A DNA stretch of 64,000 nucleotides from Deinandra increscens subsp. villosa (Eukaryota > Streptophyta > Magnoliopsida > Asterales > Asteraceae). This document shows, piece after piece, positions 33,644-43,484 of this stretch. Within the stretch, counting starts at the first letter, position 1. Every line of letters begins with the position of its first letter. Made by a program: the position numbers and the translations under genes. The notes under the pieces are model-generated. The model had not been told where the DNA came from. It saw only the letters and a program-made list of their open reading frames with translations, and made no database searches. The stretch is from contig JBCNJP010000006.1 of NCBI GenBank assembly GCA_039602395.1, forward strand, positions 42,805,279 to 42,869,278. Reading direction: 5' to 3'.

Positions 33644-35035
33644 TGTTGGATAATGGATGTCCAGACCTGACAACACCAAGAACCCGACCCGGTTAGACCC
33701 GTAAAGAGTTACACTGGGGGCAACAAGATAAAAAATCCGCTTACTCCGCTAACTGGTAATTTACGGAAATATATATAATTAATTTAATGTTTATTCATGA
33801 TTAATAAACATTTAATTAATTACAAATAATTATTCTTGAAATAATTAAATAAATGGAGAAAAATATTTTGATTAATGTTTTATGGTGAAATAAATAATTA
33901 GTTATTTATGTTTCTCGTAGTTTACGACTTGAGAAATTAATAAAGTTGTTTTATTAATTAATCGCAAACTAAAAGGGGTTTAATTGTAATATTCAATTAC
34001 TTGGAGAAGGGTTAATGGACTAGATCCTCATGGGCTTAGGTTTTCCATAAAGCCGAGGATCTATCAATTATATATAGAGAGCTAAGGGGAGTTTTGGTTG
34101 CTCATTCCTCCACACCCTCTCCCCTCTCTCTGTGCCACTCTTAGTGCCGCCACCTCCCTTCTCTCTCGTCCCCTCCCTTCACGCAAACCAACCTCCTCTA
34201 GAGCTTGGTCGTCTTGCTTCCTTGGTGGAACCCTAGAAGACGGTGTTAGACGAGAAGCAACCAGACGATCCCTTTCGCGTGATTGATCAAGGTAAGACAA
34301 TCACCATCGTCCCATGATTCACCATAGGCGATGCCACCCCTTTCATAGGGCCGTCGCCGCCGTCAAACCCTAGGTCGCCGTCGCGACCTAGCGTAGCTCC
34401 GTTTCACTACGACGCGTTTCCATTACCACTCATCGGTACAATCGTCGTCGTCATGATTTTACGAGTGCGAGCCCTCGTCCTAATAATCGTGGTAATCGCC
34501 CGGCTAAACTCTAGCCGCCGTCACAGTCTCGATTTGATTGGTGCTCGCTTTTCACCACCATAAACGGAATCGTTGCTATTCTCAACGAATCCGTTTGAGA
34601 CGGTGCATGCGATTTGCATACGATTTAATCGGCCGGTTCGGATTATTTTTCCGTGAAACCCTAGGGTCATCTTGTTGACCCTCGGTGTCTCTAACGTTTG
34701 TTAGAACACCGCGAATGTATATCTAAACTCCGGTTTTAGTTTAGATATTTAATTTTGATTAATGTAATCGTTAGAGTTTTCGCGTTAACCGGTTTAACGC
34801 GAAATGGTGTTTGCGTGATCGTTTTGGTGATCATGATCCTGTTGACATGATTTCGACACCAATGGTTTACGCGTCTAAAAATTAGTAAATTTATTTATTC
34901 TGCTGCGTAAACGGATTACCAGTTTAATCCGTTTTAACTCTTAATTTACTAAACCCGGTCGGTAATGTTTTAATTAACGGTCATATTTTTTTTTAACGTC
35001 ACCGGGCACCCGTATACCACTGTCGAAACCCAACA
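33644..35035 (+). repeat. E2 3' LTR (1392 bp)
   Basis: Begins TGTTGGATAATGG and ends CGAAACCCAACA. The last 360 bases match the 5' LTR remnant at 1903-2250. A TATA-like TATATATA lies at 34069-34076, followed by a long pyrimidine-rich stretch (34098-34190). No gene lies inside. Confidence 0.88.
34069..34076 (+). promoter_or_regulatory. TATA box in E2 LTR
   Basis: TATATATA precedes a CT-rich leader-like tract, in the usual arrangement of a plant LTR promoter. Confidence 0.45.
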
Positions 35036-35043
35036 CTACATTG

Positions 35044-35262
35044 TTAGGTTAAAACACTGAATACAATTTGACGATATTGTAGTCTGGTGTTTTTAACGTT
35101 GGTTAGTTCGCTCTCATCGCGCCCCCCATCGTCCACATGACGTTGGGTTGCAGTAGTAGCGACAATTTCAGCAACGCGTTGGGCAATCAATTTGTCTATC
35201 TCAACAGCGCTCCAGGGCAGAGGAGGTGAAACTTTTCTGATGGCACGGCGTCTAGGAGGCAT
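35044..35262 (-). pseudogene. E5: start of a gag-like frame, cut by E2
   Basis: A 72-codon minus-strand frame beginning Met-Pro-Pro-Arg-Arg-Arg, then PPLPWSAVEIDKLIAQRVAEIVA. Basic N-termini followed by a helix with Ile-Ala-Gln-Arg-Val-Ala are common at the start of plant Gypsy Gag proteins; this is recognition from memory of the family, not a search. The second half may already be out of frame. E2 interrupts it at 35036. Confidence 0.45.
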
Positions 35263-35444
35263 ACTTTCCCTTTAAGTTACTAATGTCAACATAAAGGAAC
35301 GTCTAGATTATATGTGAATGGGGTTACTACATGCGCGAGAATAACTGCCACAACATACATCCATACCAAAACACGACGCGGGCAAGCACGATGAAGAAAC
35401 AGGAAGCATAGGGGAACAACATATGCGAATAAATAACATGATAT

Positions 35445-35809
35445 TGTTAGAGCATATTCCTATGCTAACGTGTGTCTCGTGTATTGTATCTAATCTAGAG
35501 CATCTGTGTGAGTTATAGTGGCTTCATGCTGAGGTGGCCGGACCAAATGGTTCGCAGGTCATTTGGTACGGGCGTACCAAATGGTACGCTGGTAGTCCGC
35601 CACTTAGTATGTCAACACTATAAATAGTCCGTGTTAGAGAGAGTCAACCATTTCTGTCATTTTCATATCTCTTAACTGTGTGTTCTTAAGGTGTTTTCTC
35701 TCTTTACATTGTAACTCTTTGTGAATCAATAAAGTGAAGCTTTATTTACTCATTTGTGTATCTCCGATTACCGAATCATGCAGTAGTAAGATCGTACAGC
35801 GGTTTTACA
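35445..35809 (+). repeat. E6 5' LTR (365 bp)
   Basis: Begins TGTTAGAGCATATT and ends GGTTTTACA. It contains variants of the element word (ggtccgc/ggtacgc), a TATA box and an AATAAA signal near 35727. Confidence 0.93.
35619..35627 (+). promoter_or_regulatory. TATA box in E6 5' LTR
   Basis: TATAAATAG sits about 190 bases before the LTR end, followed by leader and polyadenylation-like signals. The same box is at 40547-40555 in the 3' LTR. Confidence 0.7.
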
Positions 35810-35811
35810 AG

Positions 35812-35823
35812 TGGTATCAGAGC
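35812..35823 (+). other. E6 primer-binding site
   Basis: TGGTATCAGAGC lies two bases after the LTR, complementary to initiator-Met tRNA. Confidence 0.9.
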
Positions 35824-36048
35824 AATTGGTTGCTCTACTGCTGTGATTTTGGTAACTTTTCAAAGTCTAGAGTGAGAAAGTTTGGGTTTTCTTCGTTTTT
35901 CATCAAATTTCCGCAATTCCGAGTGTTTCAACGATGGAAAATGATTTCTGGGTGTTTCTGGAGTGATTTCGCACCTTACTGAATCAAATTTCAGCTCCAA
36001 ACGTCAAAATTCGCGAAAGATCAGTCGAAATCAGCTTCGACAGCTTCT

Positions 36049-36343
36049 GGTCCGCTCGAAGAACAGTTGGTCAGCCGTTGGTCCGCCGCTGGTCTGCACG
36101 GCAATCTTCATCCGTATTTTGGTCCGTTGAAACTGGTCCAGAAGGCAATCTTCAAAGTTGGTCCATGGCGGTTATTTTCTGGTCCGCCGTACCATTTGGT
36201 CCGCCATACTAAATTTGGTCCGCTAAGGTAATCTGATCCACTGGTTCATTTGGTCCGCTGAGCATATTTTGGTCCGCTGATTTGATCTGGTACGGAGGTT
36301 GGTACGCTGAGTACTTTTGGTCTGCTGAAGAGGTTTGGTCCGC
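36049..36343 (+). repeat. E6 leader: cluster of the word TTGGTCCGCTGA
   Basis: Eight exact GGTCCGC cores lie within about 300 bases, several in the longer form TTTGGTCCGCTGA, along with variants GGTACGCTG, GGTCTGCTG, GGTCCGTTG and GGTCCATGG. The LTRs carry relatives in both orientations (accaaatggtacgctgg). The poly-C run at 36470-36480 is separate. Confidence 0.9.
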
Positions 36344-36556
36344 TGGCAGAAAACATATCTTCACTAAAACTGACGTAACTTGCAAACCGTTTGGAGTTAC
36401 GGAACCCAATACCAACCAAAACGTTCGTCTTTCCGAGATCTAGACTTGTATTAACCTAATGGTCTGTACCCCCCCCCCCAGTTTGGCCCCCAAAATCCGC
36501 TTGGAAGACCTTCGTTTTTGAGTTTGAAGTTTTGACGGTAAATTTTTAATTTCAAG

Positions 36557-37270
36557 ATGAGTGATTTTCACGCATTTTCAGCTACTCAAACTTCGATACA
36601 AGCTATGATGAACTATGATAATGAGATAGGAACAACTCAGAAGGTTCCTAAGTTGTTACAATTGGAAGATTATCATAATTGGAAGAAACGTTTTGAGTCA
36701 TACATATTTTCTCAAGATGTTGATTCTTGGATTCCAATTGAAAAAGAATATGAGTATCCGATGATAAGCCCGAGAAAGCCAAAGATGATAAGTGATTTTG
36801 ATGCTGACGAAAAGAAGTTCTTTCCCCGAGAAAAGAAAACATATAGTTTTCTTACAATGGCTATACCAAAAGACTTGATGCATCAGTTTAAGAATTACAT
36901 AACTTGTAAAGAATTGTGGGATGCTGTAGCTGAAAGATGTGAGGGTAATGAGCAATACAAGAAGACTCGGAAGAAGGTTTTAAAAAAAGAATTTGATAAT
37001 TTTGGACATTGTGACATTGAGAATATTAAAGATTTGATTGCAAGGTTTTCGCATTTGATCAATGAACTTGAAGTTGTAGGTGTCAAGAAGGAAAGTGATG
37101 AATTGAAGGAGAAGTTTTTAGAAGCTCTACCTGAAAAATGGGAGAATTTTGTTATGATGTTAACTAATGATCCAAACTATTCAAGTTGGACATTTAATCA
37201 ACTCATAAGCAAATTACAAGCTCGTGAAATGGAACTGCTTGTGAAAAAGTCAGCAACTCCGTCTGTTCAA
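36557..37270 (+). CDS. gag: E6 Gag capsid region (first frame)
   Basis: ATG frame, Met-Ser-Asp-Phe-His. Residues about 30-230 are Copia Gag capsid-like: KLLQLEDYHNWKKRFESYI at the start, then SFLTMAIPKDLMHQFKNY, CKELWDAVAERCEG, LIARFSHLINELEVVG and ALPEKWENFVMML, the order expected for the UBN2-type Gag family. It is well preserved for about 235 codons. An indel near 37268 then moves coding to the next frame, and the nominal product runs out of phase to 37357. Gag would assemble the particle in the cytoplasm. Confidence 0.85.
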
Positions 37271-37705
37271 ATCCTGAAGTATATTTTGGAGCAAATTCTG
37301 CTACCATGCATGCTAAAGCAAAGTCACACTCTGTCTCAAGCAGTAATCCACCGGTAACAGCTTTTCTTGCTGGAAGTCAGAAAAAACTGGTTATTCTTCA
37401 GGCTGCAGTTTGACTATTCCTGATAAATCATCAAGCAACTCTACTTCTAATCAAGCAACCGAAGATCTAGCTGCTTTGTTGAGTGCTTTTGTATCATCTT
37501 CATCTCGTTCCATATTTAGTCAAATTGGTAATTCTGGTTTGGTTCCAGACGATCTAAAACAGATGGATGAGGATCAGCTAAATAAGTTAGATTTGGATTG
37601 GCAGTTGGCTATGATTGCTGAAAGAGGAAGACGGTTTATAGGTAAACATGGAAAGGATTCTATCATGGGTGAATTTAGAGGCACAAAACTGGGTTTAGAC
37701 AAGTC
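37271..37705 (+). pseudogene. E6 Gag linker region (second frame)
   Basis: This frame holds the continuation of Gag: a Ser/Asn-rich linker, then EDLAALLSAFVSSSSRS and a Leu/Asp-rich helix (DEDQLNKLDLDWQLAMIAERGRRF) that normally lies ahead of the knuckle in this type of Gag. A second, compensating indel near 37700 returns coding to the first frame just before the knuckle. Confidence 0.7.
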
Positions 37706-39232
37706 TAAACTAAATGTTACAAATGTTCTAGTTTGGGACATTTTGCTCGAGAATGCAAGCTATCTTCTTCTAAACCAAGTACTTCGGATAAGCAGGATCA
37801 CAATAAAGAAGTTAAAGCTATGATATCTCAAACTAATGAAGATTATGACTGGGCTAAAGATTGTCCAGATGAATCTGCATTTTTAGCATGTATTGAGGTT
37901 GAATCGAGTGAATATGCATGTGAGACAATTACATCTGATACATGTGATTCTGAAGTTAGTGGGTATGAGTTAACATGTGAATTTTGTGCCCAAAAAGAAA
38001 GAAAGATTCGAGAATTGAGTTCTGAGAAAAAAGTATTGATTATTGAAAAAGACAGAAGGATTTGCGAATTAATTTCTGAGAAGGAAAGGTTGGTTGTTGA
38101 ACATGAGAAGAAGGAAGACGAATTAGAAAGTCTCAAAAAGAAGCTTGAAGATTTTGATAAGATTCTTATAATAAATGAGAATTTGGTTAAAGAAAAGAAT
38201 ATTTTGATGGAAGAGTTTGTTAAGCTTCAAACAAAATTGGATGAGATGGTTAATTCAGAAAAAGATCAAATTTTGAAGTTGCAAAGTGAGAATGAAGAGT
38301 TGGTTAAAAGTGTTGAGAAATGGGAGAGTGAAGCAAAAGATGCGATTGATGATTTTGATAATTTGTTTACGAAATCAACTGCAAGAGTAGAATCGCTGAA
38401 GAAAGCTTATGATGATCTCAAGAAAGAGTTTGATGAAATTACTGCTAAGGAAAATGATCGTCAAATGGAACAATTAACATTACTTGATAAAGTTACAACT
38501 TTGACACATGACAACAAGTTGTTGAAAAGAAATATTGAGATTCATGAGGAAAGGGTGAAAAAGATTACTCAAGAGGTATATGATGCCCATGATCAGATGA
38601 GGCAAGAGAAATTTTTGTCAAATAGAGCTTCGGAGCAATTGATTGAATCAGAAAAAGCATTGGGTGAAGCTCAAAAGAAAATATCTGATTTAAATGTTGA
38701 AGTTTTGGATTTGAAACGACAATTAAACAATTTGAAGAATTCACGTTCTTACACAAGCTACTTGTGCAAAGATGAAAATTTCAAGAAAGTTTTTGGAAGC
38801 GAAGAGTATAATCAAATTCCACATCCAGTTATTTCTTCTAATGCTTTAGATGATATTCAGTCTTCTGATGTAAATGGAGATTATTCTGAATTTGTGACTG
38901 AGAAATCAGAACAGAAACTGTCAAAGAAGAAAGAGGAGACAGAGAAAAATGTGGTTGGTGTATCTACATTAAAGTTTGTTTCTGGTGGGTTTATGGCAGA
39001 TACGAGTGTTGTTTCTACCGCCAAACATATTGAGAAAAATGAGAAGGAAGTGAGCGAAGAATCAGCTGCTGCTAAGTTGGTTGAAGCTAACAAGTTGAAG
39101 GATATTAAAGCTTCTTTCAATCAAGTTGCTAAAGCAGGTCCTTTGAGTTCTTCGATTGATTTATCAAAGATGCCAGGTTACAAACAGTCAGGTTTAGGAA
39201 GTGAGGGAAGGAGTTTGACAAGAATGTCATAA
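37706..39232 (+). CDS. E6 Gag C-terminal extension: zinc knuckle and long coiled coil
   Basis: Back in the first frame, an intact knuckle CYKCSSLGHFAREC (about 37712-37753) is followed by an acidic segment and CEFCAQKERKIRELSSEKK. Next comes about 270 residues of heptad-rich Lys/Glu/Leu/Ile sequence, strongly suggestive of a long coiled coil (about 38000-38750). The tail is Ser/Lys-rich and ends at a TAA (39230-39232) that is in frame with the next segment. A coiled coil of this size could drive oligomerisation. The role is unknown. Confidence 0.75.
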
Positions 39233-39238
39233 AGGAAT

Positions 39239-39886
39239 ATGCCAAAGAAAGTTCCAAAAGAAAAGAAAGACACAAGCTTGGAACAAATCTATCATTTGGC
39301 TCAAGTGTTTATGTCTACAATGGAAAAAGGATTCAGAGAAAAGATCCAGAAGAAGACTTCGTTTGCAAGTTCTTCTAGAGATGCTCAAAAGGTTAACGAT
39401 TCTTCATCATCTGGATCAAATTCCACACCTCGAAGTCCTACATCGAAATGGGTACATTCTAACCGTTTTCAAGTTTTTGATGATATTTCTGATCATTTTG
39501 AATCTGATGATAGATGTCATCCAGTTCAGGGCAAACCACAATCTAAACGATATTATCGTTTGTGCTATCAATGTCGCCGAAAGGGGCACATGGCACAGGA
39601 TTGTCCTGAGACTGCCAAAAGATCGTTTTCAAATAAATCTGCCAAAATTGTTGATGAATCATGCAGAATTTTTACTGAGTCAACACCATTCAAATCAAAA
39701 TCTAAAACGAAGCAATTTTTCAAATTTGATTCGAATGTTGGTGGTTCATCACGTGATGATGCCTCAGTTAAAAAGGAAAAAGCAAAAACACAGTGGCGAC
39801 CTAAGTTGGTTACCAAGGCTGCAAATGATTTTGAGGAAGACACTGGTCGACCAGAAGCTGTGTGCTTCGGGTCGTTTGAATACTAA
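39239..39886 (+). CDS. E6 Gag tail with a second CCHC knuckle
   Basis: Same frame as the preceding segment, after one stop. It begins Met-Pro-Lys-Lys-Val, is basic and Ser-rich, and carries a second intact knuckle CYQCRRKGHMAQDC (about 39562-39603), followed by Lys/Ser-rich sequence. The stop codon TAA (39884-39886) lies inside the left arm of a perfect inverted repeat. Nothing resembling protease follows. Two knuckles separated by about 600 residues of coiled coil and linker is unusual for Copia Gag. Confidence 0.75.
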   Translation: MPKKVPKEKKDTSLEQIYHLAQVFMSTMEKGFREKIQKKTSFASSSRDAQKVNDSSSSGSNSTPRSPTSKWVHSNRFQVFDDISDHFESDDRCHPVQGKPQSKRYYRLCYQCRRKGHMAQDCPETAKRSFSNKSAKIVDESCRIFTESTPFKSKSKTKQFFKFDSNVGGSSRDDASVKKEKAKTQWRPKLVTKAANDFEEDTGRPEAVCFGSFEY

Positions 39887-40018
39887 TCATTTAAACCAGT
39901 GTGCAGGTTACTTCAAGAAGGCCAATGTACCATCATTTCCCAATCATGTCGGATACAATTTCTCATTTTTCTTGAAGTAACCTGCACACTGGTTTAAATG
40001 ATTAGTATTCAAACGACC
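39870..40018. repeat. Perfect 50-bp inverted repeat with 49-base loop in E6
   Basis: The left arm (39870-39919) and right arm (39969-40018) are exact reverse complements over all 50 bases; pairing stops on both sides of each arm. The loop is 39920-39968. The left arm covers the last six Gag codons, the stop and following bases. Transcribed, it would form a 50-bp perfect RNA hairpin in every E6 transcript. Confidence 0.97.
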
Positions 40019-40055
40019 GATCGATACAATGATACAAATTTCAAAATTCAAATTT

Positions 40056-40095
40056 ATATCTTGGATTCTCAAAGAGAAGTTTTGCGCCAGGATTA
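40056..40095 (+). other. Conserved 40-base block in E6 3' untranslated region
   Basis: Matches the reverse complement of 41679-41718 in E7 at about 37 of 40 positions (ATATCTTGGA start, GTTTTGCGCCA near the end), although the LTRs of E6 and E7 are not similar. Both blocks lie upstream of the polypurine tract. Confidence 0.8.
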
Positions 40096-40372
40096 AATTA
40101 ATTTTCAAAAAGAAAAGAAAGCCGTGTTTCTGTCTTCTGAAATTGCAGGTTTCTGTGTGACAAGACTCAAGCATGGTGAAAGGGGGAGTATGTAATATAA
40201 TTCATAAGTGGATCTTGAAGTTCAAAGGTTGTTCAAGATTGATCAAGCCATGCAAGCTCTATTTCTGTCAAGATTTCAAGTTGAAGATCGGATGCAGCAA
40301 TGCTAAAGATTGAAGACTGAAGTGTTGTTAGATAGATAGATAGCTAGATACACTACACGTTAAGGGGGAGTT

Positions 40373-40737
40373 TGTTAGAGTATATTCCTATGCTAACGTG
40401 TGTCTCGTGTATTGTATCTAATCTAGAGCATCTGTGTGAGTTATAGTGGCTTCATGTTGAGGTCGCCGGACCAAATGGTTCGCAGGTCATTTGGTACGGG
40501 CGTACCAAATGGTACGCTGGTAGTCCGCCACTTAGTATGTCAACACTATAAATAGTTTGTGTTAGAGAGAGTCAACCAGTTCTGTCATTTTCATATCTCT
40601 TAACTGTGTGTTCTTAAGGTGTTTTCTCTCTTTACATTGTAACTCTTTGTGAATCAATAAAGCGAAGCTTTATTTACTCGTTTGTGTATCTCTGATTACC
40701 GAATCATGCAGTAGTAAGATCGTACAGTGGTTTTATA
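40373..40737 (+). repeat. E6 3' LTR (365 bp)
   Basis: Begins TGTTAGAGTATATT after the polypurine tract AAGGGGGAGTT (40362-40372). It ends TTTTATA where the 5' LTR ends TTTTACA, so the terminal CA has become TA by a C-to-T change. The gatat duplication follows directly. Confidence 0.92.
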
Positions 40738-40968
40738 GATATAATGACAACAACAGTAATGACATCGATACTAGACATGAAAATCATAATCATATTCATA
40801 ATACTAGTTTCCATTACCACCATATTAACTGATAGAATATACGATAGTCAAAAGGGAATAAGTTTTCATCTTGTGCTTGCAGTCCCATTAATACATCACG
40901 ACAAAATATATAAATATATCTCATCGCTAAAATAGGGGATTAAAAGCCTAGATTCTAAGTCAAACTAT

Positions 40969-41129
40969 CTAGAGTGGCGGCGGTCCAGAGGGCATAGTTA
41001 GGGTGGTGGTGATCTGATCAGTGAGGTTCATGTAATAGAACACTCGCCCAGGGAATTCCTCTAGGTAAGCGACTCTCGCCTGGAAGGACTCGTTGGTCAA
41101 CCGCATATCGGTGTTAGCCATATTGACAC
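40969..41129 (-). pseudogene. E5 upstream ORF relic, 3' end
   Basis: Minus-strand frame encoding MANTDMRLTNESFQARVAYL and ending PPPL-stop at 40971-40969. It is the continuation of the frame at 43886-44307 on the other side of E7: the reading phase is kept when gtgtc (the E7 target site on this strand) is counted once. The product is helical and charged, with no recognised domain. Confidence 0.5.
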
Positions 41130-41478
41130 TGAAAATGCGTGAGTGGTATATCATCTACTTAGTTGTATCGAAATCAATGTAAAACGAGTAAAAACACAAG
41201 AAGTAAATACAATGAAGCTTTGTATTAACCACATAGACCACAGAGTACACAGATATGAGATATGACTAAAAGCTCTAAGACCGTTTTTTAACTGTTACAA
41301 AATACAACACATGACACCCTATTTATAGAGCTGAAACTCGATGTTCCAAACCTCATGTTCGGACCTGTTTGGACCAGTCCGAACTCAGGGCTCACCAGGG
41401 GTTCGGACCACAGCTATCATGCATATCTTTGTCTTGTATTCGATACTTCACATGACGATCAGGAACCATGTATCAACA
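41130..41478 (-). repeat. E7 3' LTR (349 bp, type A)
   Basis: Plus-strand reading begins TGAAAATGCGTGAG and ends CATGTATCAACA; the minus-strand purine tract GAGGGGGAGTT (41479-41489) abuts it. It contains TCCGAAC and its inverse GTTCGGA (41357-41417) and a minus-strand TATAAATAG near 41321-41329. Confidence 0.75.
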
Positions 41479-43470
41479 AACTCCCCCTCGGCATGTGCAG
41501 TATCATCTTCCACTTAAAACTTGTATCTTGTATCTTCAATCAAACTCTCCCTCTTTTTTGACGATGAGTCCATTCTTGAATACTTGATATTGCATCGTGT
41601 GTAATCTCTTTCTCAACAATCTTCAGAAGACTTGAAGTTGTGATGTTCTCTTTCTAATTAGAAACCTGCCAACATAAATAATCTTGGCGCAAAACGTCTC
41701 TTTGAGACTCCAAGATATTTTGATTTTGAAAATGATTTTGTATTCCGTGTTGATCAAATGAAAACAAATCAGAAACAAAAATCTTTTTGACTTTTAGAAA
41801 CTTTATATCAAAACACACCTAAAATCTTTTTGGTAATTTTTTAATATGAAATGTAACTGCAATACAGAATCAGACACTATTTTTGTCTTTTGCGAGAAAA
41901 ATCACAACTTGGGATCATATTGGACATAACATGCTGAACTACACTTCAATTTCGATTATTGTGGCACATAAGCCATGCTGATTGCAGATATAATTTGTCC
42001 AACTTTAAACTTAGGCAGAATCATGTACTCATAACATCTGGATATGTTAAGGTATTGATTATATTTGCATTGACCAGTGTTCCCCACACTATCAGACATA
42101 CTCAGATATGCTTTGCTTATCACATTTTTGTGATTTCTCCCCTTGACCGAATCATCAGGTATACAGGAAACAGCTTGCAATCTTATACAATCATGACAAT
42201 CAATAAAATTCCCCCTTTCTTTAAGCACTTCCATGGCAAGAACATTCCAATCACATAGACGGATACTTCAACCATCGGATATGACATCAAGATCCAGGAT
42301 CACTTCATTTAATCATCATGAATAAAAAACAACATCCACAAACATCACTGCATTTGACAGAAATCTTCAATCTTCACCGAATTATAATACAATATGTTCT
42401 TGATGAAAACAGACATAAACAGCATCTTCAATCATAGAAATTTCCCCTCATAATGAAGTCCATCCCAATATATCAACAATCAAAGGCTATAACGTCAACT
42501 TCATGGCTTACACTGTATCGAGCATTTGATTAGAGAGTTCCAAACCATAACCGAAAACTTTGACATATCAGTTTGCACGAACATCAGAATACACCACCTT
42601 TCCATGAAGATCAAAAATTACCATCATCCCTGAATTGATTGCTTTTGAATATTCACTTTTTCAATTATGAAACTTGAAAGTTTTAGGGTCCCCAATTTCC
42701 CCCTAAATAAGTGACATATTCAAATCTTCAGTATTCTTCAGTTTGTGTAGATAAATAAACTCTTATAAACGCAATCACAAAGACTTAATTTCTCAGAATT
42801 GAAACAATCACCTCAAAGTAATCATATCCATGTCTCTGAATCTCTGTCCATCATCAGAAACACCAGTTCATGAATCTCTGTCCATCATCAAGAACAATGA
42901 CTACCCACAAACTTATTTCTTGAAATTCCACCACTAACTCGTAACAAATACCGTGATCTAGATTTTCTTCAAACATAACACCCCACAGCTACCTAATCAA
43001 GGGTAAACCCGATAACTGTTCTGCTACTTTAAAATTCCCACCTAACGGGGGTTCGGGGGCAGCGCCCCTGAGAAGCGGGGTCCAAGGGGCAGAGCCCCTG
43101 GCTGGGGCCGTGCTCCTCCGAACCTCATCCGAACCTCATCTGAACCTCCTCCGAACCTCATCTGAACCTGACCTTCGGACGTCCGAACATGTCCGAACGC
43201 TGTCCGAACATGGAGTTCGGAGCGGTTATTTTCCAGATCTGTTCTTCGGCCGAACCTGAGACGAACTCGATTGGAAATTTTCAAAATCGCACCAGATTCA
43301 GAATTTGATCGAATTTCGACATCCAGATGCTTCTGTTAGGTAAAAACATGACTCAGAAAGACTCAATTGATTAAAAATCAATCAGAAACACTTTCAATCA
43401 CACCTAACTGAAGATTTAACGTCTCAAACTTAAGAAAATTGATGAATTTAGACCATAGAAAGAGCCAACA
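41479..43470 (-). other. E7 internal region, no gene seen
   Basis: About 2 kb with stops in all frames. It has a purine tract at the left end and the 40-base block shared with E6 (41679-41718). It also has a near-duplicate pair gaatctctgtccatcatca (about 42838 and 42873) and a GC-rich patch (43030-43110) leading into the TCCGAAC cluster. The small frame at 41956-42234 has no family resemblance. Confidence 0.6.
43117..43256. repeat. E7 leader: cluster of the word TCCGAAC
   Basis: Six exact TCCGAAC copies and variants CTGAACC, GCCGAAC and the inverse GTTCGGA lie within 140 bases. The right LTR has three more direct and two inverted copies at 43717-43807, and the left LTR has three (41357-41417). 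Confidence 0.9.
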
Positions 43471-43482
43471 GCTCTGATACCA
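43471..43482 (-). other. E7 primer-binding site
   Basis: The minus strand reads TGGTATCAGAGC two bases from the right LTR, an initiator-Met type primer site. Confidence 0.88.
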
Positions 43483-43484
43483 CT

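Larger units (their letters stand above)
1903..35035 (+). mobile_element. E2: gag-only Ty1-copia element, split by E1, E3 and E4
   Basis: The 5' LTR remnant (1903-2250) matches the last part of the 3' LTR (33644-35035). The LTRs begin TGTTGG and end CCAACA, and the purine tract AAGTGGGAGAT precedes the 3' LTR. After removing E3 and E4 the internal region is about 5.4 kb. It holds a long leader, a gag frame with one zinc knuckle, and about 3 kb with no recognisable protease, integrase, reverse transcriptase or RNase H. This architecture fits the TR-GAG class of non-autonomous elements described in plants. The bases after the 3' LTR are ctaca; the matching left duplication is hidden outside the window by E1. 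E2 itself sits in the gag region of E5. Confidence 0.8.
35445..40737 (+). mobile_element. E6: gag-only Ty1-copia element with complete LTRs
   Basis: A 5.29-kb element with 365-bp LTRs flanked by the duplication gatat (35440-35444 and 40738-40742). The LTRs differ at about 11 positions (near 3%), older than E3. The internal region encodes an extended Gag in pieces (capsid core, zinc knuckle, long coiled coil, second knuckle) and no protease, integrase or RT. A perfect 50-bp inverted repeat lies between gag and the 3' untranslated region. It must have moved with enzymes supplied by another Copia. Confidence 0.9.

Noticed and set aside
34098..34286. Small Ser/Leu/Arg-rich open frame in the E2 3' LTR
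   Set aside because: It lies in a pyrimidine-rich LTR tract with an overlapping open frame on the other strand and no recognisable family.
39363..39980. Alternative 205-codon frame overlapping the E6 Gag tail
   Set aside because: It is a shadow of the Gag frame that carries the zinc knuckle; its composition follows the other frame's wobble positions.
41956..42258. Overlapping open frames on both strands in E7
   Set aside because: No resemblance to gag, pol or envelope proteins, and frames on both strands are open by chance in AT-rich sequence.
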